Shown here: in pieces, positions 18,702-27,572 of the stretch
Layout: each line of letters starts with the position of its first letter
Position numbering within the stretch: position 1 is the first letter of the stretch
From: Chryseobacterium vrystaatense
GTDB lineage: Bacteria > Bacteroidota > Bacteroidia > Flavobacteriales > Weeksellaceae
Length of the DNA stretch: 64,000 nt
Direction: 5' to 3'
Assembly: GCF_000737765.1 (NCBI RefSeq)
Contig: NZ_JPRI01000001.1
Location: forward strand, 1,054,001 to 1,118,000
Position numbers and translations under genes: made by a program
Notes under the pieces: generated by a model
Told to the model about the DNA's origin: nothing
The model's input: only the letters and a program-made list of their open reading frames with translations
Databases searched by the model: none

Positions 18702-19160
18702 ATGAAAACGGCAAAAAAAGTATTGTTTTGGACATTGGTGGTTTTTGCACTGATCCAGTTTATCCCTGTGGATAAAGTCAATAAACCCATTGACAGAAAA
18801 GTCAACTTTGTTGAAGTAAAGAATACTCCGGAAAAGATCAGAGGGCTGATTAAAGGAGCTTGCTATGACTGTCACTCCAATGAGACTGTTTATCCGAAAT
18901 ACGCTTATTTTGCCCCTATTTCCTGGTCTGTAAAAAGTCATATCAATGAAGGACGGGAGCATCTCAATTTTTCAGTTTGGAATACGTACAGTAAGGAACT
19001 GAAAGAAAGTATGCTGAACAAGGCTGTTCAGACGATTCAAAGCAAAGCTATGCCCATGCCCGGCTATATTGTGTACCATAAAGAAGCGAACCTTTCAGAA
19101 GCAGAAAGAACACTCCTTGTACAATACTTCGAAGAAATGCTGAAATCAAAATCTTACTAG
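18702..19160 (+). CDS. Haem-binding domain protein (c-type CxxCH)
   Basis: A 152-residue protein with one N-terminal membrane segment (~7-22, VLFWTLVVFALIQFIP) and a single CxxCH haem-attachment motif, CYDCHSNE (Cys54, Cys57, His58). After it comes the conserved PKYAYFAPISWSVKSHINEG that marks the haem-binding domain family PF14376, common in Bacteroidetes. It is predicted to be anchored in the inner membrane facing the periplasm. A late Met-rich stretch (AMPMPGYIVYHKEA) may give the distal ligand. It is the last gene of the operon with the Ig-like lipoprotein. Confidence 0.88.
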   Translation: MKTAKKVLFWTLVVFALIQFIPVDKVNKPIDRKVNFVEVKNTPEKIRGLIKGACYDCHSNETVYPKYAYFAPISWSVKSHINEGREHLNFSVWNTYSKELKESMLNKAVQTIQSKAMPMPGYIVYHKEANLSEAERTLLVQYFEEMLKSKSY

Positions 19161-19180
19161 CTGAGAACCTATAAAAAAAG

Positions 19181-19250
19181 TCCCGTAGAATGTACAGAAC
19201 CGGCAAAAATGATGTTTAATCATATTGTGGAATCTGTACATTCTACGGGA
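19181..19250. terminator. Long perfect inverted repeat between convergent genes
   Basis: Arms 19181-19198 and 19233-19250 are perfect 18-base inverted repeats (TCCCGTAGAATGTACAGA) around a 34-base loop. An A-run stands before the left arm and an AT-rich stretch after the right arm. It sits between convergent genes and may end both transcripts, although the long loop is unusual for an intrinsic terminator. Confidence 0.6.
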
Positions 19251-19262
19251 TATTCTTTATTA

Positions 19263-19778
19263 TTAGATATTCTTCAGGTATTCCTCAAAAAATTTTTTCT
19301 GAGAGTCAAAAGCAATATCATCAAGATTCAATGCCTTCAAAGGAATCCAGATAGCCTCTGATATTTCAGAAAGTTCAAGACTTACCTCAAACTTTTCCTG
19401 AACATGGTACTCATAAAACAGATCAATGGTGTTGTAATCTATTTCTTTGTATTGATAGATGTTTGGAAGGCTCGTAAGATACCTTAAATTTGAAATGTCT
19501 ACGTTAAGCTGAAGTTCTTCAAAAAGCTCTCTTTTACATGTTTCCTCTGCGCTTTCTTTCGGATCGACAAAACCTCCTGCCAGATCCAGTTTCCCTTTTT
19601 TGGGATCACGGTTTCTTCTGGTAAGATAAATTTCGTCACCACATCGGATAACAACAGCTACTGCGCCGGCAACATTATTATAGAGCCTGAAACTACATTC
19701 CGGACAGCTCCATTTTTTTTCACCGTCCCAGTGAAGGGTTTCTTTACCGCAGTTTGGGCAATATTTCAATAATTTCAT
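19263..19778 (-). CDS. NUDIX hydrolase with zinc ribbon
   Basis: A 171-residue cytoplasmic pyrophosphohydrolase. The N-terminal zinc ribbon has two CxxC pairs (CPNCGKE and CPECSF, residues ~7-31). The NUDIX box GGFVDPKESAEETCKRELFE, completed by EL, fits GX5EX7REUXEEXGU except that the final Gly is replaced. Zinc-ribbon NUDIX proteins include NADH pyrophosphatases and other nucleotide diphosphate hydrolases, and the substrate is unknown here. It ends opposite the convergent haem-binding gene and is the distal gene of a leftward group with xerD. Confidence 0.87.
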   Translation of the reverse strand: MKLLKYCPNCGKETLHWDGEKKWSCPECSFRLYNNVAGAVAVVIRCGDEIYLTRRNRDPKKGKLDLAGGFVDPKESAEETCKRELFEELQLNVDISNLRYLTSLPNIYQYKEIDYNTIDLFYEYHVQEKFEVSLELSEISEAIWIPLKALNLDDIAFDSQKKFFEEYLKNI

Positions 19779-19820
19779 CTGTATACAATTGTTTTTTCAG
19801 AGGTCAGATGGAACTTCGTT

Positions 19821-20735
19821 TCATTGAGCAATATTGATATTTCTCGGATGGTAATTCAATATAACATCCCGAAGTTCTTCTGTCTTCAGATGGGTGTAGA
19901 TCTCCGTTGTAGTAATACTGGAATGGCCCAGCATTTCCTGAATATACCGAAGGTCTGCTCCATTCTGTAACAGGTGCGTTGCAAAAGAATGTCTGAACGT
20001 ATGTGGAGATATTTTTTTACTTACGCCTGCTTTGTCTGTAAGTTCCTTAATGATCAGAAATACAATCACTCTGGACATAGATGTTCCGCGGCTGTTAAGA
20101 AACAGCGTATCCTCATATTTTTTATTGATCTTATTAACCGAACGTACTTCCTTGATGTAAGTTTCCAAAAGTTCTGCAGTATAGTCAGCCAGTGGAACGA
20201 AGCGTGTTTTGTTTCCTTTTCCGTTTACTTTGATATACTGCTCTTTGAAATTAATGTTCGAAATTTTCAGATCAATAAGTTCTGAGACGCGTAATCCGCA
20301 TCCGTACAGAACTTCAATGATACAATGATTTCTCTTTCCGAGGTCAGAATTAGTCTCAATAGCTGCGATGATCTTGTTGATGTCAGGCAGGCTTAAGGTG
20401 TCAGGAAGATATAATCCCAATTTTGGGCCTTCCAGCAATGTTGCAGGATTGTCTTCTCTGAACTCGTCCTCAAGCAGAAACTTGAAGAAAGCTTTTATAG
20501 AAGAAATCCATCTTGCCTGAGATCTTTCGCTGAATTTTTGTTTGGAAAGATTGAAGATATATTCCTGTAAATTTTCGTAATCGATAGTGTCTGGACCGAC
20601 GTTTGCCAGATCTTCTTTCGCATAGTCTTTTAATTTTTTGATGTCTCGAATATAGGCGTCGAGAGTGTTTTCTGAAAAATTTCTTTCGAAGCGAAGAAAT
20701 ATTTCAAAATCTTTGATCTTTTCATCCCAAGTCAT
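19821..20735 (-). CDS. xerD: Site-specific tyrosine recombinase XerD
   Basis: A 304-residue tyrosine recombinase that resolves chromosome dimers at dif, normally together with XerC. The N-terminal SAM-like domain runs ~1-90. The catalytic set is complete: Arg in GCGLRVSEL, Lys in NGKGNKTRFVPL, HxxR in SPHTFRHSFATHLL, His in GHSSITTTEIYTH with the nucleophile Tyr. Length and motif spacing fit housekeeping XerD rather than an integrase of a mobile element, and there are no att repeats or phage genes nearby. It lies 6 bases downstream of the dCMP deaminase gene. Confidence 0.93.
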   Translation of the reverse strand: MTWDEKIKDFEIFLRFERNFSENTLDAYIRDIKKLKDYAKEDLANVGPDTIDYENLQEYIFNLSKQKFSERSQARWISSIKAFFKFLLEDEFREDNPATLLEGPKLGLYLPDTLSLPDINKIIAAIETNSDLGKRNHCIIEVLYGCGLRVSELIDLKISNINFKEQYIKVNGKGNKTRFVPLADYTAELLETYIKEVRSVNKINKKYEDTLFLNSRGTSMSRVIVFLIIKELTDKAGVSKKISPHTFRHSFATHLLQNGADLRYIQEMLGHSSITTTEIYTHLKTEELRDVILNYHPRNINIAQ

Positions 20736-20741
20736 TTGTGC

Positions 20742-21164
20742 TTATTTTTTTAGTTCACAGTCCGATATTTGTTCTATTTCAATGTTATGGTTTCGCAGAA
20801 ACGATATCCCGTGGTCATCCGAATATTCATTAATATACACAAGTCTTGTAATTCCTGCCTGCAGAATCAGTTTGCTGCATTCTTTGCATGGCGAAAGCGT
20901 TAAATACAACGTTGCGCCTTTTGCAGACTGAGTGGAAGCGGCCAGCTTTAATATAGCATTGGCTTCCGCATGAAGTACATACCAGTGTGTTTTCCCTTCT
21001 TCATCTTCACAGCAGTTTTCGAATCCCGAAGGAGTTCCATTGTAACCATCTGAAATAATCATCCTATCTTTTACGATAAGAGCTCCTACCTGTTTTCTCT
21101 TACAGTAGGATAGTTTTGCCCACTCCTGGGCCATTTTTAGATAAGCTTTATCAAACTTATTCAT
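20742..21164 (-). CDS. dCMP deaminase family protein
   Basis: A 140-residue zinc-dependent deaminase (ComEB/dCMP deaminase type) that would convert dCMP to dUMP for thymidylate synthesis. Zinc ligands and the proton shuttle are in HAEANAIL and PCKECSKLI, and the N-terminal GYNGTPSGFENC is a typical dCMP deaminase segment. It is the first gene of the leftward pair with xerD. The enoyl-CoA hydratase gene upstream ends 45 bases away. Confidence 0.9.
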   Translation of the reverse strand: MNKFDKAYLKMAQEWAKLSYCKRKQVGALIVKDRMIISDGYNGTPSGFENCCEDEEGKTHWYVLHAEANAILKLAASTQSAKGATLYLTLSPCKECSKLILQAGITRLVYINEYSDDHGISFLRNHNIEIEQISDCELKK

Positions 21165-21208
21165 ACCGCAGCATTAGTTTTTTCGAAATAATTTGGATTA
21201 AAAGTCTT

Positions 21209-21976
21209 TTAGAAGTTAGGCTTTCTTTTCTCTAGAAAAGCGGTAACTCCTTCTTTCTTGTCTTTCATGTCAAAAAGTTCCCCGAAATACTTGATTTCAG
21301 TTTCAAAACCTTGAGCTGTATCAGACAAGTTAACGGCCTGAATGGCCTTTGCTATAGCCATCGGTGAGTTGTGGGCTATAGTGTTTGCTAATTCTTTTGT
21401 TTTGGTTAATAATTCTGCAATAGGGTATACTTCATTCACCAATCCGATTTCCTTTGCTTTTTGGGCAGGAATCATCTTGGCAGAGAAGATCATTTCGTTG
21501 GCAATACCTTTTCCTACAAGTTTAGGAAGTCTTTGGGTTCCTCCGTAACCTGGAATTAATCCCAGTGTAACTTCAGGAAGCCCCAGTCTTGCATTCTCTG
21601 ATGCATATCTGATGTGGCATGCCATGGCAAGCTCTAAACCTCCTCCTAATGCAAAACCGTTAACGGCTGCAATAACAGGTTTAGACGAATTTTCGATTTT
21701 GTTGAACAGGTTATTTTGCCCGTTTCTGGCCAGTTCTTCGGCTTTTTCCTGTCCAAAATCACTAAATTCTTTTATATCTGCTCCAGCTACAAATGATTTT
21801 TCTCCGCTTCCTGTAAGAATGATCACCCTACAGGCAGTGTCAGCGTTAATTTCATCTATTGCCGCGCCAATCTCTTGAATAGTTTTTGCATTTAAAGCAT
21901 TTAAGCTTTGCGGTCTGTTTATTGTAATGACGGTTAATTGGTCTTCTTTTTCTAATAATATATTTTCGTAACTCAT
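21209..21976 (-). CDS. Enoyl-CoA hydratase/isomerase family protein
   Basis: A 255-residue crotonase-fold enzyme, likely hydrating 2-enoyl-CoA in fatty-acid or amino-acid breakdown. The oxyanion hole and CoA-binding segment are in SFVAGADIKEF and AVNGFALGGGLELAMACHIR. Both catalytic acids expected of hydratases are present: Glu of GGGLELAMA and Glu of LGLPEVTLGLIPGYGGTQRL. The C-terminal FLEKRKPNF is the standard end of the family. No beta-oxidation partner is adjacent. Confidence 0.93.
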   Translation of the reverse strand: MSYENILLEKEDQLTVITINRPQSLNALNAKTIQEIGAAIDEINADTACRVIILTGSGEKSFVAGADIKEFSDFGQEKAEELARNGQNNLFNKIENSSKPVIAAVNGFALGGGLELAMACHIRYASENARLGLPEVTLGLIPGYGGTQRLPKLVGKGIANEMIFSAKMIPAQKAKEIGLVNEVYPIAELLTKTKELANTIAHNSPMAIAKAIQAVNLSDTAQGFETEIKYFGELFDMKDKKEGVTAFLEKRKPNF

Positions 21977-22080
21977 TTTTCCACTTTAAAATATTATTTT
22001 CTGCAAATTATAAATTTTTTACAAAAAAAAGGAAAAAATATTGGTTTTTTTTCCTTTTAATTGATTTATCTTTCAAAATA

Positions 22081-23568
22081 CTATTTCAAATGATTCATCA
22101 TATTCGCATCTATATTGATGTTTAACTGAGATGCCACTTTCATGCCAAGTTCAATATTGGTCCTGAAAAAGTGACATAACTGGCGGTTGATGATCTCCTC
22201 CCTTTTAGGTCCTGTAATTCCTTTCATGCTTCCTATGATGTTGTTGATTAGATGTTCCCTGTCTTCAGCATTCATGGATTTTGTATACAGTAATCCGGGC
22301 TGGGTATAATGGTCATCATCATTTTCGTTCCTGTTGTAATTGGCAACATGGGCGCTGTCCAACTCATACTCATAGTTCTTATACGCAGGGTCTGGTTTGA
22401 TATCATCAAAACTGTTCGGGTAGTAGTTCGGTTTGTCCTGATACTCGCTGGAATCTGCCATAAACCCGTCTCTCTGATAGTTATTAACGGCAAAAGGACA
22501 TCGGTTTACCTCAAGCAGGTGAGCATTCACACCCACTCTGTACCGGTGTGCATCAGGATAAGAGAACAGTCTTCCCTGGAGCATTTTGTCCGGAGAAAAA
22601 CTTATTCCGTTAACCAGGTTGCTTGGTGAGAATGTGGACTGCTCTACGTGTGCAAAATAATTAACCGGAACTTCATTGAGCTCCATTTCTCCTACTTCGA
22701 TCATCGGGAAGTCGTCATGAAACCATACTTTAGTAACATCAAAAGGATTCCATCGGAAATCTTTAGCCTGTTCTTCGGTCATTACCTGGATGAACATCGT
22801 CCATTTTGGGAAATCTCCGTTTTCAATAGCGTTGCAAAGATCTTCCTGTGCAAAGTCAGGATTTTCCCCAGCCATTTGTACAGCTTCTGCATCGGTGAAA
22901 TTTTTAATTCCCTGTTTTGTTTTAAAATGAAACTTTACCCATACTCTTTCATTCTGATCATTGATCATAGCAAAAGTATGAGATCCGAATCCGTGCATAT
23001 GTCTGTAACCATGTGGAGTTCCTCTGTCGGACATTAGGATAAGGACCTGATGAAGAGATTCAGGATTATGACTCCAGAAATCCCACATCATTGTGGCGCT
23101 TTTTAAATTGGTTTTCGGAACCCTTTTTTGGGTATGAATAAAATCCGGGAATTTTTTGGCATCCTTAATGAAAAATACAGGAGTATTATTTCCTACCAGA
23201 TCCCAGTTTCCGTCTTCCGTATAAAATTTTAAAGCAAAACCACGCGGATCTCTTGCGGTATCTGCACTTCCTTTTTCTCCTCCTACGGTAGAGAATCTGG
23301 CAAACATTCTGCATGAGTTTCCAACTTTTGAAAACAATTTTGCCTTGGTATACTTGCTGATATCGTGGGTTACTGTAAATGTTCCATAAGCACCGCTTCC
23401 TTTAGCGTGTACAATTCTTTCAGGAATTCTTTCCCTAACAAAGTGCGCGAGGTTTTCCTGAAGAATGAAATCCTGAAGAAGGACGGGGCCTCTTGGTCCT
23501 ACGGTTTGTGAGTCCTGATGCTCAAAATAAGGAGCGCCGCTACCGAGCGTTAATTTTTTAGAATCCAT
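22081..23568 (-). CDS. katA: Catalase, monofunctional haem type
   Basis: A 495-residue clade-3-size catalase that destroys H2O2. The active-site His lies in FTVTHDISKYTKAKLF, the distal Asn in LVGNNTPVFFIKDAKKFPDF, and the proximal haem Tyr in RLFSYPDAHRYRVG. No signal peptide is seen, so it is cytoplasmic. It is divergent from an OxyR-type regulator gene 131 bases away, a standard arrangement for peroxide-induced catalase. The intergenic region has a -7 box for this gene and a palindrome in its leader (23604-23620). Confidence 0.96.
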   Translation of the reverse strand: MDSKKLTLGSGAPYFEHQDSQTVGPRGPVLLQDFILQENLAHFVRERIPERIVHAKGSGAYGTFTVTHDISKYTKAKLFSKVGNSCRMFARFSTVGGEKGSADTARDPRGFALKFYTEDGNWDLVGNNTPVFFIKDAKKFPDFIHTQKRVPKTNLKSATMMWDFWSHNPESLHQVLILMSDRGTPHGYRHMHGFGSHTFAMINDQNERVWVKFHFKTKQGIKNFTDAEAVQMAGENPDFAQEDLCNAIENGDFPKWTMFIQVMTEEQAKDFRWNPFDVTKVWFHDDFPMIEVGEMELNEVPVNYFAHVEQSTFSPSNLVNGISFSPDKMLQGRLFSYPDAHRYRVGVNAHLLEVNRCPFAVNNYQRDGFMADSSEYQDKPNYYPNSFDDIKPDPAYKNYEYELDSAHVANYNRNENDDDHYTQPGLLYTKSMNAEDREHLINNIIGSMKGITGPKREEIINRQLCHFFRTNIELGMKVASQLNINIDANMMNHLK

Positions 23569-23603
23569 ATCGTTATGATTAGTATAAGTGATTTCCCTTG
23601 TAA

Positions 23604-23620
23604 ACGTCTTAAGCAGACGT
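23604..23620. promoter_or_regulatory. Palindrome in the katA leader
   Basis: ACGTCT-taagc-AGACGT is a perfect 6-base dyad just downstream of the predicted katA start point. It could be an operator or a short RNA hairpin. Confidence 0.5.
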
Positions 23621-23629
23621 ATTAAATAT

Positions 23630-23637
23630 CAAATTTA
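23630..23637 (-). promoter_or_regulatory. -7 element of katA
   Basis: Leftward TAAATTTG. A TTG lies 24 bases further upstream on that strand, slightly more than the usual spacing, as may fit an activator-dependent promoter. Confidence 0.5.
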
Positions 23638-23646
23638 CTTGAATTT

Positions 23647-23688
23647 TTGATTACTAATAGCAAAAACATTTTATCTTTGTAATAGATA
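23647..23688 (+). promoter_or_regulatory. oxyR promoter with overlapping LysR-type box
   Basis: TTG (23647-23649) and TATCTTTG (23672-23679) form a -33/-7 pair with 22-base spacing. The -7 box overlaps TATCT-ttgtaat-AGATA (23672-23688), which contains ATC-N9-GAT, the classic LysR-type half-site geometry. Binding there would block the promoter, which suggests autorepression. Confidence 0.55.
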
Positions 23689-23699
23689 ATATTAATCAG

Positions 23700-24650
23700 A
23701 TGAACATTCAGCAACTTGAGTATCTTATCGCTGTTGATAAGTACAAACATTTTGGTAAAGCAGCTCAGGCATGCTTTATTACGCAGCCCACGTTAAGTGC
23801 GATGATACAAAAATTTGAAGATGAACTGGATGTGAAGGTGTTCGACAGAACTACGCACCCTATCCGTACCACAGATGTAGGGCTTCAGATCATTGATCAG
23901 GCAAAGGTAATTATAGAATCTGTCAATGAACTGAAAAATAAAGCCAACCTTTTGAATAATATTTTGGGAGGAACAATCAATTTAGGAATTATTCCTACGG
24001 TTTCCTCTTTCATTTTACCAACAGAGATCTTTAAGTTTTTGGAAGAAAATCCAAAAATTCAGATGAATGTAAAGGAAATGACCACAGACAATATTATCAA
24101 GGCTTTAAAAGCTGGTGAGCTTGATGCCGGTATCATTTCTACACCATACGATACTGCTGATGAATTTTATCAGGACTTCTTATTCAATGAAGAGCTTATG
24201 ATTTATAGTTCTAATACAGAGGCTAATAAGAAGAATTCCTATATTATCCCGGAAGAACTGAACGTTGAGAAAGTGTGGCTGTTGGAGGAAGGAAACTGTC
24301 TGAGAAATCAATTCGAAAATATCTGCCATCTGAAAGAAAATACATTGAAGCCTAAAAATTTAGATTTCCTGGCATCAAATATCCAAACGTTGGTGCATAT
24401 GGTAGACAAAGTAGGAGGGATCAGTATTCTGCCTGAGCTGGCATTAAGTCAGCTTTCAGATGATCAGAAAGAGAATGTCTTCAGATTTAAAAAACCATTC
24501 CCTTACAGAGAAATCAAAATCATTTATTATAAGCCAACTTTTAAGCAGAAAATTATTGACGAATTATCTCACTCTATCAAAAGTTCTTTAGAGCTAAAGC
24601 TTAATTACCACATCAACCCGAAGGAGTTTGTGAGTATCAAGCCGCAATGA
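23700..24650 (+). CDS. oxyR: Peroxide-sensing LysR-type regulator, OxyR-like
   Basis: A 316-residue LysR-type regulator. The N-terminal winged helix (residues 1-60) contains KAAQACFITQPTLSAMIQKF. The substrate-like domain holds a redox pair, Cys200 and Cys209, in GNCLRNQFENICHLK. This matches the position and spacing of Cys199/Cys208 in E. coli OxyR (CLRDQ...C). Together with the divergent katA gene this makes OxyR function likely: a disulfide forms with H2O2 and activates katA. The start at 23700 gives the standard MNIQQLEYLIAV beginning. Confidence 0.92.
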   Translation: MNIQQLEYLIAVDKYKHFGKAAQACFITQPTLSAMIQKFEDELDVKVFDRTTHPIRTTDVGLQIIDQAKVIIESVNELKNKANLLNNILGGTINLGIIPTVSSFILPTEIFKFLEENPKIQMNVKEMTTDNIIKALKAGELDAGIISTPYDTADEFYQDFLFNEELMIYSSNTEANKKNSYIIPEELNVEKVWLLEEGNCLRNQFENICHLKENTLKPKNLDFLASNIQTLVHMVDKVGGISILPELALSQLSDDQKENVFRFKKPFPYREIKIIYYKPTFKQKIIDELSHSIKSSLELKLNYHINPKEFVSIKPQ

Positions 24651-24740
24651 ACTAAGAAGTCTGCGAAGTGATATAAATCATTAATTTTAAGAAAATTATA
24701 ATTAACAAGCAAAATTCTTTAGTATTAAAAAAATAGTACT

Positions 24741-24748
24741 TAAATTTG
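24741..24748 (+). promoter_or_regulatory. -7 element of the metK transcript
   Basis: TAAATTTG followed by CAG, placed 12-15 bases before the SAM-II aptamer. No perfect -33 TTG was found. Confidence 0.5.
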
Positions 24749-24759
24749 CAGACGTTTCT

Positions 24760-24814
24760 AAACGAGGAAAAATTTGACCTGATTGCAACCTCTCTAAAAA
24801 TATGCTAAAACAGT
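24760..24814 (+). ncRNA. SAM-II riboswitch
   Basis: The compact aptamer has stem GAGG (24764-24767) pairing with CCTC (24789-24792), the conserved loop TTTGACCTGATTGCAA, and the 3' pseudoknot strand ATGCTAAAA (24802-24810). These match the class II S-adenosylmethionine riboswitch core (compare the known TTTAACCGTATTGCAAGC ... GCTAAAA). It lies ~70 bases before metK, so SAM would reduce its own synthesis, probably by masking translation. The call rests on motif comparison from memory. Confidence 0.85.
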
Positions 24815-24881
24815 ATTCTTTTTTCTGGGCAATTATTCTTATTTTTCTTCACTTATTTTAATCTAAAAAACATAGAATAAT

Positions 24882-26162
24882 ATGTCTTATCTATTTACAT
24901 CTGAATCAGTTTCAGAAGGACATCCGGATAAAATCGCCGATCAAATTTCCGATGCATTAATCGATCATTTTTTAGCATATGATAAAAACTCTAAGGTAGC
25001 GTGTGAAACACTTGTAACCACCGGACAGGTTGTGCTTGCCGGGGAAGTGAAGTCCGATGCCTATCTTGATGTGCAGACTATTGCAAGAGATGTTATCAAC
25101 GGAATAGGCTATACTAAAGGAGAATATATGTTTAACGGTGATTCGTGTGGAGTAATCTCAGCGATTCATGAGCAGTCTCCGGATATCAATCAGGGGGTAG
25201 ACAGAGCCGTAAACGATGAGTCTTTCGAAGCTAAAGCAAACGCACAGGGAGCTGGTGACCAGGGAATGATGTTTGGTTATGCAACGAACGAGACCGCTAA
25301 TTATATGCCTCTTGCTTTGGACCTTGCCCACACTATTCTTAAAGAACTTTCTGTATTGAGAAGAGACGGAAGTGAAATTGCTTATTTACGTCCTGATGCA
25401 AAAAGCCAGGTTACTATTGAATATTCTGACGATCATAAACCTGTAAGAATTGACTCTATTGTAGTGTCTACTCAGCATGATGATTTCGGAACTGAAGAAG
25501 TAATGCTGAATAAGATCCGTGAAGACATTAAGAGTATTCTGGTGCCAAGAGTAATCGCTCAGCAGACTGAAGAAATCAAGGCGTTGTTTAACGACCAGAT
25601 CAAATATCATATTAACCCAACAGGTAAGTTTGTAATCGGAGGTCCTCATGGAGACACTGGTCTTACAGGAAGAAAGATTATTGTTGATACTTACGGAGGA
25701 AAAGGAGCTCACGGTGGTGGTGCTTTTTCAGGAAAAGACCCTTCAAAAGTAGACAGAAGTGCTGCTTATGCTACGAGACACATTGCGAAAAACTTGGTAG
25801 CTGCAGGAGTTGCAGATGAAGTTTTGGTACAGGTTTCTTATGCGATTGGTGTTGCTGAACCTTGTGGTTTATACATTAATACTTATGGAACTGCGAAAGT
25901 AGATCTTCACGATGGTGAAATTGCTAAGAAGGTTTCTGCGATTTTCGATTTAAGACCTTATGCCATCGAGCAGAACTTAAAATTAAGAAATCCTATCTAT
26001 CTGGAAACGGCTTCTTACGGACATATGGGGAAAGAACATTACACAGCTGACAAAACATTCAATAAAGGTCAGAAAAATGAAATTACCCTTACAGGACTTG
26101 AATTCTTTACCTGGGAAAAACTTGACAAAGTAGACGAAATTAAAGCCGCTTTCGGTATTTAA
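24882..26162 (+). CDS. metK: S-adenosylmethionine synthetase
   Basis: Makes SAM from methionine and ATP in the cytoplasm. The 426 residues are a little longer than the ~384 of E. coli, as is usual in Bacteroidetes. Motifs: [18 protein letters not shown] (ATP and Mg site), [12 protein letters not shown], and the P-loop-like [19 protein letters not shown]. It is preceded by a SAM-II riboswitch and followed by a terminator, so it is a single-gene unit controlled by its product. Confidence 0.98.
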   Translation: MSYLFTSESVSEGHPDKIADQISDALIDHFLAYDKNSKVACETLVTTGQVVLAGEVKSDAYLDVQTIARDVINGIGYTKGEYMFNGDSCGVISAIHEQSPDINQGVDRAVNDESFEAKANAQGAGDQGMMFGYATNETANYMPLALDLAHTILKELSVLRRDGSEIAYLRPDAKSQVTIEYSDDHKPVRIDSIVVSTQHDDFGTEEVMLNKIREDIKSILVPRVIAQQTEEIKALFNDQIKYHINPTGKFVIGGPHGDTGLTGRKIIVDTYGGKGAHGGGAFSGKDPSKVDRSAAYATRHIAKNLVAAGVADEVLVQVSYAIGVAEPCGLYINTYGTAKVDLHDGEIAKKVSAIFDLRPYAIEQNLKLRNPIYLETASYGHMGKEHYTADKTFNKGQKNEITLTGLEFFTWEKLDKVDEIKAAFGI

Positions 26163-26185
26163 TTTGTCTTTAGAATAATAAATAG

Positions 26186-26217
26186 ACTGCTTTATCTCTG
26201 GTAAGGCAGTTTTTTTT
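26186..26217 (+). terminator. Intrinsic terminator of metK
   Basis: ACTGCTTTAT...GGTAAGGCAGT with G-U pairs, followed by eight T. Confidence 0.8.
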
Positions 26218-26243
26218 AATTTTACACCTTAAATAATTTAGAG

Positions 26244-26735
26244 ATGATGAATTTTAGAACAGCAGTTAGCGTACTTTTTATATTTTTCCTGAGCATCGTA
26301 GCCAAAGCACAGTACACCATGCATAAGATGGTAAGCGTGGGGTATACCTATCAGAACCAAAGCTTTGGAGAAGTGGGAGGGAAGCTGCTTTTCATAAAGA
26401 ATGATGATGTAATATACAGATTAGGTGGATCTGCCTTGATGGGTTCTGCAGATTCTAAATTTGCAATCATGCCGAAACTGCAGGCTGATGTACTTCTTAA
26501 TTTTCAGAAAAATGTAGACTTCTATCATTCCTACTATCTTTTAGTCGGGGCAGAAGGAACGAATAAATATATCGCTCCCAAAATAGGAGTTACTCTTTTC
26601 GGGCTTTTAGATCTTGCCGGGGGCTATGCATTCCCTATTGGAGATGCCAGATTGAACGGAAAAGAGCTGAAAGGTTTAAATATTAATTTAACATTAAATA
26701 TTCCAACTGTCTTTATTCATGATATGTTTAAATGA
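26244..26735 (+). CDS. Secreted protein of unknown function
   Basis: A 163-residue protein with a clear signal peptide (MNFRTAVSVLFIFFLSIVAKAQ) and a mature part made of alternating beta strands (VSVGYTYQNQSFGEVGGKLL, KIGVTLFGLLDLAGGYAFPI). The pattern suggests a small outer-membrane or periplasmic beta protein, conserved in flavobacteria as far as I recognise it. I assign no function. Start at 26244, or three bases later at the second Met. It is separated from metK by a terminator and has AT-rich DNA after it. Confidence 0.7.
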   Translation: MMNFRTAVSVLFIFFLSIVAKAQYTMHKMVSVGYTYQNQSFGEVGGKLLFIKNDDVIYRLGGSALMGSADSKFAIMPKLQADVLLNFQKNVDFYHSYYLLVGAEGTNKYIAPKIGVTLFGLLDLAGGYAFPIGDARLNGKELKGLNINLTLNIPTVFIHDMFK

Positions 26736-26932
26736 TTTTTATTAAATTTTCCTGTAAAAATTTAATAATAGGTTAACAGTTATTAAAAAATTATTATATT
26801 TACACCATATAATAATTGTACCGCCTATTGATTTTACTTTACTCCAAAAAACTGTTTTGTATTTACAGCTAGGGCCAGATAAACTATCTGGAGAATTGCT
26901 GGTCTGCAAATTTTTTATTATTGAGAAGAGTT

Positions 26933-27523
26933 ATGAAATCAAAAACGGACAGCCTACTAATTTCCCTTTACCAGAAAGGAGACGAAGAAGCCCTATCAGC
27001 CCTTATTCATCGTCATCAGAGAGAACTGTTTACATTCATTTTTTACAAAATTAATGATGAAGACCTGGCCAATGATGTTTTTCAGGATACATTCATGAAA
27101 ATCATTCTGATGCTGAAAGAAGGACGGTATAACGAAGAAGGCAAATTTATTCTTTGGGCGAAAAGAATCGCACACAATCTTATTATCGATCATTTCAGAC
27201 TGAAAGCGAAAAATGTTAAAGTTTCAGAAACTACTTTTGAAACAGACGAGTATTCTATTTTTGATCTGATTAGAGAACCATCTGAAAATATTGAAGATCA
27301 GCTTGTCACTCTTCAGATCCAGGAAGATCTGCTTCGAATGTTACAGTTTCTGCCACAGAATCAGCAGGAAGTCATTAAATTGAGGTTTTTTGACGGATTA
27401 AGCTTCAAAGAAATTGCGGATCATACGAATATGAGTATCAATACCACCTTGGGAAGAGTACGCTATGCACTCATTAACCTGAGAAAAATCATGGACGAAA
27501 ATAATATTGTATTGACACGTTAG
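26933..27523 (+). CDS. ECF-type RNA polymerase sigma factor
   Basis: A 196-residue sigma-70 family member of the extracytoplasmic function class. Region 2 (residues ~25-90) includes FTFIFYKINDEDLANDVFQD and FILWAKRIAHNLIIDHFR. Region 4 (~130-190) includes LPQNQQEVIKLRFFDGLSFK and EIADHTNMSINTTLGRVRYA. No recognisable anti-sigma gene follows, only a 44-codon ORF. ATG at 26933 is preferred over the TTG at 26921. This lone sigma-factor type is common in Chryseobacterium, and its regulon cannot be seen. Confidence 0.9.
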   Translation: MKSKTDSLLISLYQKGDEEALSALIHRHQRELFTFIFYKINDEDLANDVFQDTFMKIILMLKEGRYNEEGKFILWAKRIAHNLIIDHFRLKAKNVKVSETTFETDEYSIFDLIREPSENIEDQLVTLQIQEDLLRMLQFLPQNQQEVIKLRFFDGLSFKEIADHTNMSINTTLGRVRYALINLRKIMDENNIVLTR

Positions 27524-27572
27524 GATAATAATTTTGAAAAATTCACGTTTAAAGGAAAACATACTTTCGCCT

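Noticed and set aside
19821..20735. Tyrosine recombinase as sign of a mobile element or integron
   Set aside because: Length and motifs are those of housekeeping XerD, and no attachment repeats, cargo or phage genes flank it.
22309..23037. Rightward frames inside katA
   Set aside because: They are antisense to catalase sequence with intact family motifs and have no independent support.
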